Assembly: GCF_030411995.1 (NCBI RefSeq)
Contig: NZ_JASNRC010000001.1
Location: 414,447-478,446 of the forward strand
Length of the DNA: 64,000 nt
Reading direction: 5' to 3'
DNA from: Massilia sp. YIM B02769
GTDB taxonomy: Bacteria > Pseudomonadota > Gammaproteobacteria > Burkholderiales > Burkholderiaceae_D
Shown: positions 44,067-51,048 of the stretch, in pieces
How the letters are laid out: each line of letters opens with the position of its first letter
How positions within the stretch are numbered: the stretch's first letter is position 1
Translations under genes and position numbers: made by a program
Notes under the pieces: model-generated
Told to the model about the DNA's origin: nothing
Database searches by the model: none
The model's input: only the letters and a program-made list of their open reading frames with translations

Positions 44067-44977
44067 CCCTGGCCAGCCTCGGCGAACGCGCGCTGCGCGC
44101 GCGCCTGCGCGGCCCCGGCCTGCGCCTGCAGACCGGCCCCTTCGTCACCTGCGTCCACAGCCCGCTTGCGCTCCTGGCGCAGACCCTGGGCACGATGTAC
44201 GCCGACTACCCGGTGCTGGAAGAGGGCAGCCTGGCCGACTTCCACGTGCGCCTGAGCGGTTCAAGCGGCCTGCGCCGCTTCGTCCGTCCGCAAGTGCACT
44301 TCCATTTCGACGGCATGGCGCCTTTCCAGCCCCTTCCGCTGGACCAGGCTTTCCCGATGTTCGAATGGGCGATGAACTGGTGCGTCTCGAGCCAGGCGCA
44401 TTCCTGGCTGGTGATCCACGCCGCCGTGATCGAGAAAGGCGGCCTGGCCGCCATCCTGCCGGCGCCGCCCGGCTCCGGCAAGAGCACGCTGTGCGCGGCG
44501 CTGGTCAACCGCGGCTGGCGCCTGCTGTCCGACGAACTGACCCTGGTGCGCCTGGACGACGGCCGCGTCGATCCCTTGCCGCGCCCGGTCAGCCTGAAGA
44601 ATGCCTCGATCGGCATCATCCGCGACTATGCCCCGGCGGCCGCCTTCACGCGCCCGGTGGCCGACACCGTGAAAGGCACCGTGGCCCACATGCGGGCTTC
44701 AAGCGACAGCGTGGCGCGCGCCGGTGAAGCGGCGGCGCCGGCCTGGATCGTGTTCCCGAAGTGGCAGGCCGGCGCCGCGGCCGAACTGACCCCGGTGCCG
44801 CAGGCCCGCGCCCACATGCGCCTGGCCGAGAACGCCTTCAACTACAGCCTGCTGGGCGAAGCCGGCTTCCAGGCGGTGGCCGGCGTGGTCGATGCGGCGC
44901 GCACCTTCGATTTCCGCTACGGCGTGCTGGACGACGCCATCGCCGTGTTCGAGCAACTGCTGCGGGAGCGCACATGA
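44060..44977 (+). CDS. HPr-rel-A system HprK-related kinase
   Basis: About 305 residues. There is no ATG near the start; TTG 44060 with GAGG 7 bases upstream is chosen, overlapping the PqqD gene by 7 bases. The P-loop is PAPPGSGKSTLCAALVNRGW, followed by LLSDELTLVRLDDGRVDPLPRPVSLKN, matching HPr kinase/phosphorylase-like folds (TIGR04352 type). HPr itself is not encoded nearby, so the phosphoacceptor is unknown and may be the protein at 43090 or a nucleotide-type metabolite. Its stop overlaps the next start by 4 bases. Confidence 0.85.
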   Translation: MLTLASLGERALRARLRGPGLRLQTGPFVTCVHSPLALLAQTLGTMYADYPVLEEGSLADFHVRLSGSSGLRRFVRPQVHFHFDGMAPFQPLPLDQAFPMFEWAMNWCVSSQAHSWLVIHAAVIEKGGLAAILPAPPGSGKSTLCAALVNRGWRLLSDELTLVRLDDGRVDPLPRPVSLKNASIGIIRDYAPAAAFTRPVADTVKGTVAHMRASSDSVARAGEAAAPAWIVFPKWQAGAAAELTPVPQARAHMRLAENAFNYSLLGEAGFQAVAGVVDAARTFDFRYGVLDDAIAVFEQLLRERT

Positions 44978-46062
44978 GGCCGCCGCTGCCGCTGTTGCTG
45001 CAGGCCTTGCGCGAACCCGGCGCCATGGCGCGCTTCGGCGAACCCGAATGGGACCTGCTGCTGCGCCAGGCCCTGGCGGCGAACCTGGCCGCCACCCTCG
45101 GCCTGCTGGCCGAGGAAGCGGGGGTGCTCCCGGCCTTGCCGGCACGCGTGCAACGGCGCCTGGGCTGGGCGCGCACGGTCTGGGAACGCCATCTGCGGGC
45201 GGTGGCCCTCGAACTCAGGCAGATCAAGCTGGCGCTGGCCGAGACCGGGCTGCCGCTGATCCTGCTCAAGGGCGGCGCCTACGCGATCGCCGGCTTGCCG
45301 GCCGGCGCCGGGCGCCTGTTTTCCGACATCGATATCCTGGTGCCGAAGGAACGCCTGGCCGACGTCGAGAGCCTGCTGATGCTGCACGGCTGGGCCGGCT
45401 CCCATCACGACGCCTACGACCAGCGCTATTACCGCGAATGGATGCACGAGCTGCCGCCGATGCAGCACATGCGCCGCGCCAGCGTGATCGACGTGCACCA
45501 CGCGATCCTGCCGGAGACGGCGGCGGCGCGTCCCGACCCGGCGCGCCTGCGCGCCGCCGCCCGTCCGGTACCCGGCCACGACGGCGTGTCTACCCTGGCG
45601 CCCTGCGACATGGTGCTGCACAGCGCCGTGCACCTGTTTTCCGATGGCGAATACCACCACGGCCTGCGCGACCTGTTCGACCTGCACCGCCTGCTGGTCC
45701 ATTTCGGCGCCGAGCCGGGATTCTGGGCGGCATTGCCGGCGCGTGCACGCGAGCTGGAACTGGCGCGTCCGCTATGCTATGCCCTGCGTTACTGCACGCG
45801 CCTGCTCGGCACCCCGGTGCCGGCCGCCGTGCTGGACGCCGCGCGCCCCGGCGCCCCGAACGCGGCCTTGCTGACACTGATGGACGCGCTGTTCCTGCGC
45901 GCGCTGCAGCCGCCGCATCCGAGCTGCGCCGATGCCTTCGACGCCGCCGCGCGCGCCGCACTGTATATCCGCGGCAACTGGCTGCGGATGCCGCCGCTGA
46001 TGCTGTCGCGGCATTTGTTTCACAAGGCATTCCTGTCGCCGAAGGCCGAGCCCGCACGCTGA
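44974..46062 (+). CDS. Nucleotidyltransferase-family protein of the HPr-rel-A operon
   Basis: 362 residues from ATG 44974. The NTP_transf_5-type motif is LPLILLKGGAYAIAGLPAGAGRLFSDIDILV, carrying the catalytic Asp pair (SDIDI). The rest is helical. It may transfer a nucleotide to a protein or small molecule. It is translationally coupled to the kinase, which suggests kinase and nucleotidyltransferase act in sequence on the same target. Confidence 0.85.
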   Translation: MRPPLPLLLQALREPGAMARFGEPEWDLLLRQALAANLAATLGLLAEEAGVLPALPARVQRRLGWARTVWERHLRAVALELRQIKLALAETGLPLILLKGGAYAIAGLPAGAGRLFSDIDILVPKERLADVESLLMLHGWAGSHHDAYDQRYYREWMHELPPMQHMRRASVIDVHHAILPETAAARPDPARLRAAARPVPGHDGVSTLAPCDMVLHSAVHLFSDGEYHHGLRDLFDLHRLLVHFGAEPGFWAALPARARELELARPLCYALRYCTRLLGTPVPAAVLDAARPGAPNAALLTLMDALFLRALQPPHPSCADAFDAAARAALYIRGNWLRMPPLMLSRHLFHKAFLSPKAEPAR

Positions 46063-46118
46063 GGCCGTCGCCTTCGCGGCGTAACGGACGGGCCCGGCCC
46101 GTCGACGAGGAGGTGGCA

Positions 46119-46832
46119 ATGGAGGACAACCCGGATCTGACCCGCTTGCGCGCGTTGCAGCATTTCCTGTCGGACGGCAGCCTGGAAGACACCCTGCAGG
46201 GCCAGGCCCGCGCATGCGCGCACATGCTGCGCGCCGACAGCTGTTCGGTCATGCTGCTCAGCGGCGGCGGCAAGGACGAGCGCCTGCGCGTGCATGCCCA
46301 TGCCGGCGCTCCCGGCGACCGCCTGCCGGCCGCGGCGCTGGAAGCGAGCATCGGCCGCGGCGAGGCGATCTGCGGCCAGGTGCTGGCCAGCGGCCAGGCG
46401 CTGCTGGTCGAGGACATCGGCAAGTCGGCCTATGCGCTGCTGGCGCGGCGCCCGCAGGACCCGGGGCGCAGCATGATGTCGGCGCCGATCCGGATCGAAG
46501 GCCGTACCGTCGGCGTGGCGAACGTGGCCGGCGCCGGCTTCACGCAGGCCGACCTGGTCATGTTCGAAGTCATCTGCCTGTTCATCGGCAAGTCGGTCCA
46601 GGTGGCGCAATTGCAACACCTGCTCGACTCGCGTTTTGCGCGCCAGGCGCTGGCGCAGGAGGCCGACGGCGCGCCGCCGGCTGCCTACCGCAACCCGGAC
46701 GAGGTAGCGCGCATCCTGGCCCGTTCATTCTATAAAGAGCTGTCGCGCGCCGGTTTCGAGGCGGCGCAGATCGTCGGCGCAGCCAGCGAGATCATCGACC
46801 AGCTCAACAGTAAGTTGCATAAGAAACATTAA
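46119..46832 (+). CDS. GAF-domain protein
   Basis: 237 residues from ATG 46119, with the excellent ribosome site GAGGAGGTGG at 46107-46116. The GAF domain spans about 10-165 (CSVMLLSGGGKDERLRVHAHAG, GEAICGQVLASGQALLVEDIG, MMSAPIRIEGRTVGVANVAG). The C-terminal 70 residues (ARILARSFYKELSRAGFEAAQIVGAASEI) are helical and resemble no output domain I know. It may sense a small ligand and regulate the system. Placed 56 bases after the nucleotidyltransferase, so probably in the same transcript. Confidence 0.82.
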   Translation: MEDNPDLTRLRALQHFLSDGSLEDTLQGQARACAHMLRADSCSVMLLSGGGKDERLRVHAHAGAPGDRLPAAALEASIGRGEAICGQVLASGQALLVEDIGKSAYALLARRPQDPGRSMMSAPIRIEGRTVGVANVAGAGFTQADLVMFEVICLFIGKSVQVAQLQHLLDSRFARQALAQEADGAPPAAYRNPDEVARILARSFYKELSRAGFEAAQIVGAASEIIDQLNSKLHKKH

Positions 46833-46888
46833 ACATTCTTCTTGACATTTGCAAATAAGAAATGTATGTCGATATTTTTTACAGATCA

Positions 46889-46905
46889 GTTAGCGATACG
46901 CTAAC
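46889..46905 (+). promoter_or_regulatory. Palindrome upstream of the PEP-CTERM promoter, candidate PrsR site
   Basis: GTTAGCG-ATA-CGCTAAC, perfect 7-bp arms. It lies 42 bases upstream of the sigma-54 -24 element; a related CGCTAAG half-site follows at 46912-46918. Enhancer-binding proteins of the NtrC family bind such dyads upstream of RpoN promoters. Assignment to PrsR is inference. Confidence 0.55.
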
Positions 46906-46946
46906 AATCGACGCTAAGTTGTTGATTTAAAAAGAATGTGAAATCC

Positions 46947-46962
46947 TGGCACGGGCCTTGCT
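46947..46962 (+). promoter_or_regulatory. Sigma-54 promoter of the PEP-CTERM gene
   Basis: TGGCAC-GGGCC-TTGCT, a full match to the RpoN consensus TGGCAC-N5-TTGCW. The start of transcription should be near 46974, giving a 42-base leader before ATG 47016. It agrees with RpoN/PrsR control of PEP-CTERM genes reported in Zoogloea. Confidence 0.9.
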
Positions 46963-47015
46963 AATAGTTGAGTGTGTTTGCCAAAACCGATCAACCACAT
47001 CGAGGATTACCGATC

Positions 47016-47876
47016 ATGAAATTTCTGAAGAAACTGACCTGCGCTGCTGCTGTTGCAATGTCCATGGCCTCGGCCGCCCACGCTGGCCCTGTGCTGAACG
47101 ACTGGGTCTTCAACCCGAACGGCGGCGGCTATGAAGCCGGCCAGGAAATCAACGAATACCTGGACGTGAACGGCAACGCCTTCATCCAGATCAACCCAAC
47201 CGGCGGCACCAGTTTCGAGTTCCGTGAACACGCTGTGTTCAACATCACCCAGGCTGACGGCAACGGCGCCCTGTTCCCAATCAACTACGCTGGCGGCAAC
47301 ATCAGCGCTGTTTTCGAAGCAAACGGCACCGGTAACTTCAGCGGCGCGTTCTCGTTCACCGGCGGCACCATCCGCATGTACCAGAACCCGACCAACGGCC
47401 AATACGCAGGCACCGAAGGTGTCTACGGCGCCAACCTGGGCAACCTGATCGCCGAATTCAGCGTGCTGGCCGGCGGCGGCGGCCTGGTCGATGCCAGCGG
47501 CTCGCCAATCAACAACGGCCAAGTGACCGTGCTGGCGAAAGCCATGCCGGGCCAGCTGGCTGAAGGCTACTTCTTCAACTCGAACGGCGATGACCTGTCG
47601 ATGGAATCGATCCTGTCGTTCGCTTTCACCAACGCGAACACCCTGGGTGAGCCAACCGACCGCCTGGTCTCGGAAGTCGCTTGCGAATTCGCCGGCTTCA
47701 CCGGCGCCGGCTGCGATGGCACCGCTTACGCGAACACCCCAGGCCAGTATTTCTTCGTCGGCAACAACGGTCAGTTCAAGCTGGCTGAAGTGCCAGAGCC
47801 AGGTTCGCTGGCCCTGTTCGGCATCGCCATGCTGGGCGCCGGCGTCGCTGCTCGCAAGCGCGCCAAGAAGGCCTAA
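47016..47876 (+). CDS. PEP-CTERM sorting-domain protein, exported XrtA substrate
   Basis: 286 residues from ATG 47016, with GAGG 10 bases upstream. The Sec signal peptide is MKFLKKLTCAAAVAMSMASA with cleavage after AHA (residue 23). The mature part is Gly/Asn-rich and acidic, probably all-beta, with one Cys pair (VACEFAGFTGAGC). The C-terminus is a complete sorting signal: VPEPGSLALFG, a hydrophobic helix, then the basic RKRAKKA. XrtA at 32068 should cleave at PEP. It may be the local counterpart of the flocculation protein PepA, but I cannot confirm the family. Its T-richer, Ala/Thr/Asn codon style suggests high expression. Confidence 0.93.
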   Translation: MKFLKKLTCAAAVAMSMASAAHAGPVLNDWVFNPNGGGYEAGQEINEYLDVNGNAFIQINPTGGTSFEFREHAVFNITQADGNGALFPINYAGGNISAVFEANGTGNFSGAFSFTGGTIRMYQNPTNGQYAGTEGVYGANLGNLIAEFSVLAGGGGLVDASGSPINNGQVTVLAKAMPGQLAEGYFFNSNGDDLSMESILSFAFTNANTLGEPTDRLVSEVACEFAGFTGAGCDGTAYANTPGQYFFVGNNGQFKLAEVPEPGSLALFGIAMLGAGVAARKRAKKA

Positions 47877-47902
47877 GTCGTCGGGAATTTCCTGATGCAA
47901 TG

Positions 47903-47930
47903 AAAAGAGCGGGCTGGTCCCGCTCTTTTT
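47903..47930 (+). terminator. Intrinsic terminator of the PEP-CTERM gene
   Basis: AAAAGAGCGGG, loop CTGGT, CCCGCTCTTTTT: an 11-bp stem ending in a U-run, 26 bases after the stop. Confidence 0.92.
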
Positions 47931-47983
47931 GTCTTTGCGCGACGGATAGCGATGCGCGGCCGGATACAAGAAGCGGCAATGAC

Positions 47984-48028
47984 AAAAAAAGGCAACGAAA
48001 AAAACGGCAACGAAAAAAAACGGCAACC
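47984..48028. repeat. Three tandem copies of an A7-8-CGGCAAC unit
   Basis: Units at 47984-47997, 47998-48012 and 48013-48028 read A7-GGCAACG, A7-CGGCAACG and A8-CGGCAACC. The third unit is the left arm of the terminator at 48013-48048. A degenerate fourth copy (CGGCAATG) stands at 47973-47980. Confidence 0.8.
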
Positions 48029-48048
48029 AGATGGTTGCCGTTTTTTTT
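48013..48048. terminator. Bidirectional terminator between PEP-CTERM and nitroreductase genes
   Basis: A8-CGGCAACC, loop AGAT, GGTTGCCG-T8, perfect 16-base arms with U-runs for both strands. It ends the FeeM-ThiF-nitroreductase transcript coming from the right. Confidence 0.92.
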
Positions 48049-48067
48049 GGGGGGATCTTTTCCCTGC

Positions 48068-49141
48068 TCAGGATATCATCAACTGCGCCAGCGGCTTGCG
48101 CTCCGAGCGGGCGGCCGGACGCGGCCCATAGCCCAGCCGTCCCATGTAGACCGGATGCCCGGCGCCGCCGAAGATCAGGGCCTCGGTCTGGCGCTGCAGT
48201 TCGCGCGCCGAGGCCTCCAGGCGCGCATCGGCGGTGAAGCGGGTGTTTTCGCGCGCGTACTTGGAAAAGATCAATGGCGTCATTTCCGGCTGCATGTACA
48301 GGCCGAGCGTGGTCATGGTCAACCAGAAGCGCTGCAGGGCGCGGCCGGCGGCCACGTAGTCGTCGATCGAGGCCGGCTTGCTGTTCGCACGCAGCACGAA
48401 GTGAGCGGCGCAGGCCATGCCGGGCGCCAGGTCCATCTGCAGGCGCGGCGCCCAGGTGCCCATCAGGGTGTTCACCGACTTCATGCGGCGCCAGCTGACC
48501 ATTGCCCACTTCATCAGGTGCAGGGTCATGGCGTCCACGCCGAGGGCGTTCGCCGGCACCTTGTCCGGGCTCTTGTCGCGGTTTTTCCAGTCGATGATGC
48601 TGCGGTGGGTCTCGAAGGCTTCCGGCATCGTCAGGCGCAGCCGGGCGTTGTTGTACATCAGCTTGGCCGCCTTCCACTTCTGGTCGCGGCTTTCCAGCCA
48701 GCCCAGGGTGTAGTGGGGCGCCACCACGGCTTCCAGCTGGCGCTTGTGCGCATCCGTGAGGGGCGTGGTCTTCATCGGGCGGCGCTGCACGGTGCGCTCC
48801 TTGATGGCGCCGATCAGCGGGCTGGGCGTGACGGATGCATCGGCAACGAAACGTACCTCGAACACCGGATGGGTGTCCGGCCCTTCCGGCTGGCGTGCGA
48901 TGTCGGCGCGCAGGCCATGGCCGCTGGCGGCGATGGCGATCGTTTCCAGCAGGGTGCCGAAGGCGATCTGGCTCGGGTGGCCGTCGAGGTCGTACACGCA
49001 GTGGTCGCGCGTGTCGTAGGCGTGCACTTCCAGCCGGTCCGGCGCCGCGATCCGGAAGCGCCAGGTCTGCATGTTGTCGCCGCTGGGCGCCCAGCGCGCC
49101 AGCTCGAGGATCTGTTCGATGGTGGTTGCCTGCGTGTTCAT
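48068..49141 (-). CDS. Nitroreductase-family flavoprotein (Acg-like)
   Basis: 357 residues from ATG 49141 (MNTQATTIEQILELARWAPSGDNMQTWRF). ARWAPSGDNMQTWRF is the FMN-binding opening of nitroreductase-fold enzymes; the long C-terminal part resembles the double-domain Acg family. Start overlaps the ThiF stop by 4 bases. Nitroreductase-fold enzymes in biosynthetic operons often oxidise azoline rings or reduce conjugated products. Together with ThiF and FeeM it probably modifies an N-acyl amino acid; this is inference. Confidence 0.8.
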   Translation of the reverse strand: MNTQATTIEQILELARWAPSGDNMQTWRFRIAAPDRLEVHAYDTRDHCVYDLDGHPSQIAFGTLLETIAIAASGHGLRADIARQPEGPDTHPVFEVRFVADASVTPSPLIGAIKERTVQRRPMKTTPLTDAHKRQLEAVVAPHYTLGWLESRDQKWKAAKLMYNNARLRLTMPEAFETHRSIIDWKNRDKSPDKVPANALGVDAMTLHLMKWAMVSWRRMKSVNTLMGTWAPRLQMDLAPGMACAAHFVLRANSKPASIDDYVAAGRALQRFWLTMTTLGLYMQPEMTPLIFSKYARENTRFTADARLEASARELQRQTEALIFGGAGHPVYMGRLGYGPRPAARSERKPLAQLMIS

Positions 49142-50025
49142 CGCGTCGCTCCGGCGGCGGCCAGGTCCTTGGCCAGCTGCTTCTTGCCCACCGCGATCAT
49201 CAGGCGGTGCAGCGGGTTCTTGTTGCCGCCCGGGCGCCAGGTGCGCACTAGCTTGTTGCGGTAGGCGTCGAACTGCACGCCCCAGGGCGCGGCCAGGACC
49301 TTGCCGCGGCCGAGCAGGATCTTCAGGGCTTCGGTGCCCATCACGCCGGCGCACAGCTGGCAGGCCATGATGGTCGAGGGGCCGCGCCGCTCGACGAAGT
49401 TCACCGCTTCCGGCACCACCAGGTAGGGGCGGTGCAGGCCGGCCGGCGCCAGGCCGACCACGAAGTGCACGGCCTTGTCGGTTTCCGGCAGGTCGCCCCA
49501 CTGGAAGTATTCCTCGAAGGTCATCTGGCCCGGCAGGAAGTTCAGCAGGGCCGCGCCCATGCCCAGCGGCGCCACGGTGCTGGCCGGGATGCCGAGCCGG
49601 GCGCACAGGGCGAAGGTCTGCTGGCGGATCTCGAAGGCGAAGAAGTCGAGCGCGTCGACGTACATGTCGACGCCCTGCAAAAAGGCTTCCAGGTTGCCGG
49701 CATTGATGCCTTCGCCGAAGACCGTGACCTCGCAGTCGGGATTCACGTCGAGCAGCATGCGGCGGATCACGTCGGCTTTCGGCTGGCCCAGGGTCGAGAC
49801 CATGGCGCCGACCTGGCGGTTAAAGTTGGGTACGTCGAAACTGTCGAAGTCGGCGATGTGGAATTTGGTGACGCCCAGGCGCGCCAGGGTCATGGCGTGC
49901 ACGCCGCCGACGCCGCCGCCGCCGGCGATCGCCACCCGCTTTTGCCGCAATCTCGCCTGCTCCTCTTTCGTTACCCAGCCAATGTTTCGGGAAAAAGCCT
50001 GCTCGTAGGGGAAAGGAGTCGTCAT
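49138..50025 (-). CDS. ThiF/E1-family adenylyltransferase
   Basis: 295 residues. The nucleotide-binding loop is VAIAGGGGVGGVHAMTLARLGV, followed by FDSFDVPNFNRQVGA (adenylation Arg) and VDMYVDALDFFAFEIRQQTF. The CxxC zinc site of MoeB/ThiF enzymes is absent; AMP is probably added to a carboxylate, as in E1-like enzymes of natural-product pathways. Coupled by ATGA overlap to the nitroreductase and following the FeeM gene by 84 bases. Confidence 0.87.
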   Translation of the reverse strand: MTTPFPYEQAFSRNIGWVTKEEQARLRQKRVAIAGGGGVGGVHAMTLARLGVTKFHIADFDSFDVPNFNRQVGAMVSTLGQPKADVIRRMLLDVNPDCEVTVFGEGINAGNLEAFLQGVDMYVDALDFFAFEIRQQTFALCARLGIPASTVAPLGMGAALLNFLPGQMTFEEYFQWGDLPETDKAVHFVVGLAPAGLHRPYLVVPEAVNFVERRGPSTIMACQLCAGVMGTEALKILLGRGKVLAAPWGVQFDAYRNKLVRTWRPGGNKNPLHRLMIAVGKKQLAKDLAAAGATR

Positions 50026-50109
50026 GTGCGGAAAAGGAAAAACTGGGGAGTCGCGGCGAAAACGGCGGAAGCGGCGAAAATGGGCACGCCTGGCGCCCAG
50101 TGATGGAAT

Positions 50110-50883
50110 TCAGGCGACCTGCTGTTCGTCGATGCGGCGCAAGCGGTTGATAATGCCCTGTTCTTCGCGCGGCGAAAAGAAATACGGATAGAAGGAACGC
50201 TCGTTGGTGGTGGTGGACCAGGTGCCGCCGAGATTCTTGATCTGCTCCGTCACATAGTCGAGGCTGATACGCAGCAGGTAAGCCGGCGCATTCACGCGCG
50301 GATTGGTCTTGACGTCGCCGACGCGCTGGAATCCGAGCATATGCTCGTAAAAGCGGCGATGGCGCGGATTGACTTCGATAACGATATCGGTGCAATCGTG
50401 GATATCGCGGGCGTAAATCACGGCCAGGTGAAACAGGTTGGCCAGCGAGGTTTTCGAGCGCACCGTGGGGTCGAATGCCAGCTTGGTGAATTCGCACAGC
50501 TTGGCGCCATTCGCACGGTAGGCGTCGAGTTCTTCCTTGAAAATCTGGTCCGCCATCAGGCCGATCGGCGAATCGATCCCCAGCGTCAGGGTCCCTACGA
50601 CGTCGCCCTTGTCGGTGGCGGTGAGGGTGATGCGGTTGGGGTCGTCCGAGAACTGGTGTGTCCCTGCGTAGCCACGCCAGGCATACATCTTGTTGACCAG
50701 CATGCTGGCCGAATTGCGTCCTTTCGCCGTATCGGTAAGCCGGATTCCATATGAATCTTGGTTCACGATAACATCCTCTAATTCCGAGCTCGCTATATTA
50801 TCGCGATCCTCAAAAACATGAGCGTTCGATAGAATTTCCACGGATATATCTCCGTTTTCCTTCGCATCTTGATTGATTGTCAT
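50110..50883 (-). CDS. FeeM-like long-chain N-acyl amino acid synthase
   Basis: 257 residues from ATG 50883 (MTINQDAKENGD). GNAT/autoinducer-synthase-like fold: NKMYAWRGYAG, ITLTATDKGDVVGTLTLGID, GAKLCEFTKLAFDP, LFHLAVIYARDIHDCTDIVIEVNPRHRRFYEHMLGF. These match the FeeM type that joins acyl groups from acyl carrier protein to amino acids such as tyrosine. An association between such synthases and PEP-CTERM/exosortase loci has been described in the literature. Head gene of the FeeM-ThiF-nitroreductase operon; its leader carries a long hairpin. Confidence 0.85.
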   Translation of the reverse strand: MTINQDAKENGDISVEILSNAHVFEDRDNIASSELEDVIVNQDSYGIRLTDTAKGRNSASMLVNKMYAWRGYAGTHQFSDDPNRITLTATDKGDVVGTLTLGIDSPIGLMADQIFKEELDAYRANGAKLCEFTKLAFDPTVRSKTSLANLFHLAVIYARDIHDCTDIVIEVNPRHRRFYEHMLGFQRVGDVKTNPRVNAPAYLLRISLDYVTEQIKNLGGTWSTTTNERSFYPYFFSPREEQGIINRLRRIDEQQVA

Positions 50884-50942
50884 CGCCGGACACCTCGTTT
50901 TGCGGCGCCGCCGTGAATTGGCGACGCCCCGTTTTCGACGCA

Positions 50943-50979
50943 CAGGCCAGGATTTCCGATCGCCGGAAAACCTGGCCTG
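50943..50979 (-). promoter_or_regulatory. 15-bp inverted repeat in the FeeM leader region
   Basis: CAGGCCAGGATTTCC (50943-50957), 7-base loop, GGAAAACCTGGCCTG (50965-50979), 14 of 15 pairs matching. It lies 60-96 bases upstream of the FeeM start. No U-run follows in the minus-strand RNA, so it is not a standard terminator. It could be an operator or an RNA structure. Confidence 0.65.
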
Positions 50980-51048
50980 ACGCACCCCATCCATCCATGC
51001 CGCTGTTTTTTGTATGGTGCTTTTTTAGTATGTTCAGATAGTAGAACG

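Noticed and set aside
47984-48028. CRISPR-like repeat array
   Set aside because: The units are 14-16 bases with no spacers, and the last is a terminator arm.
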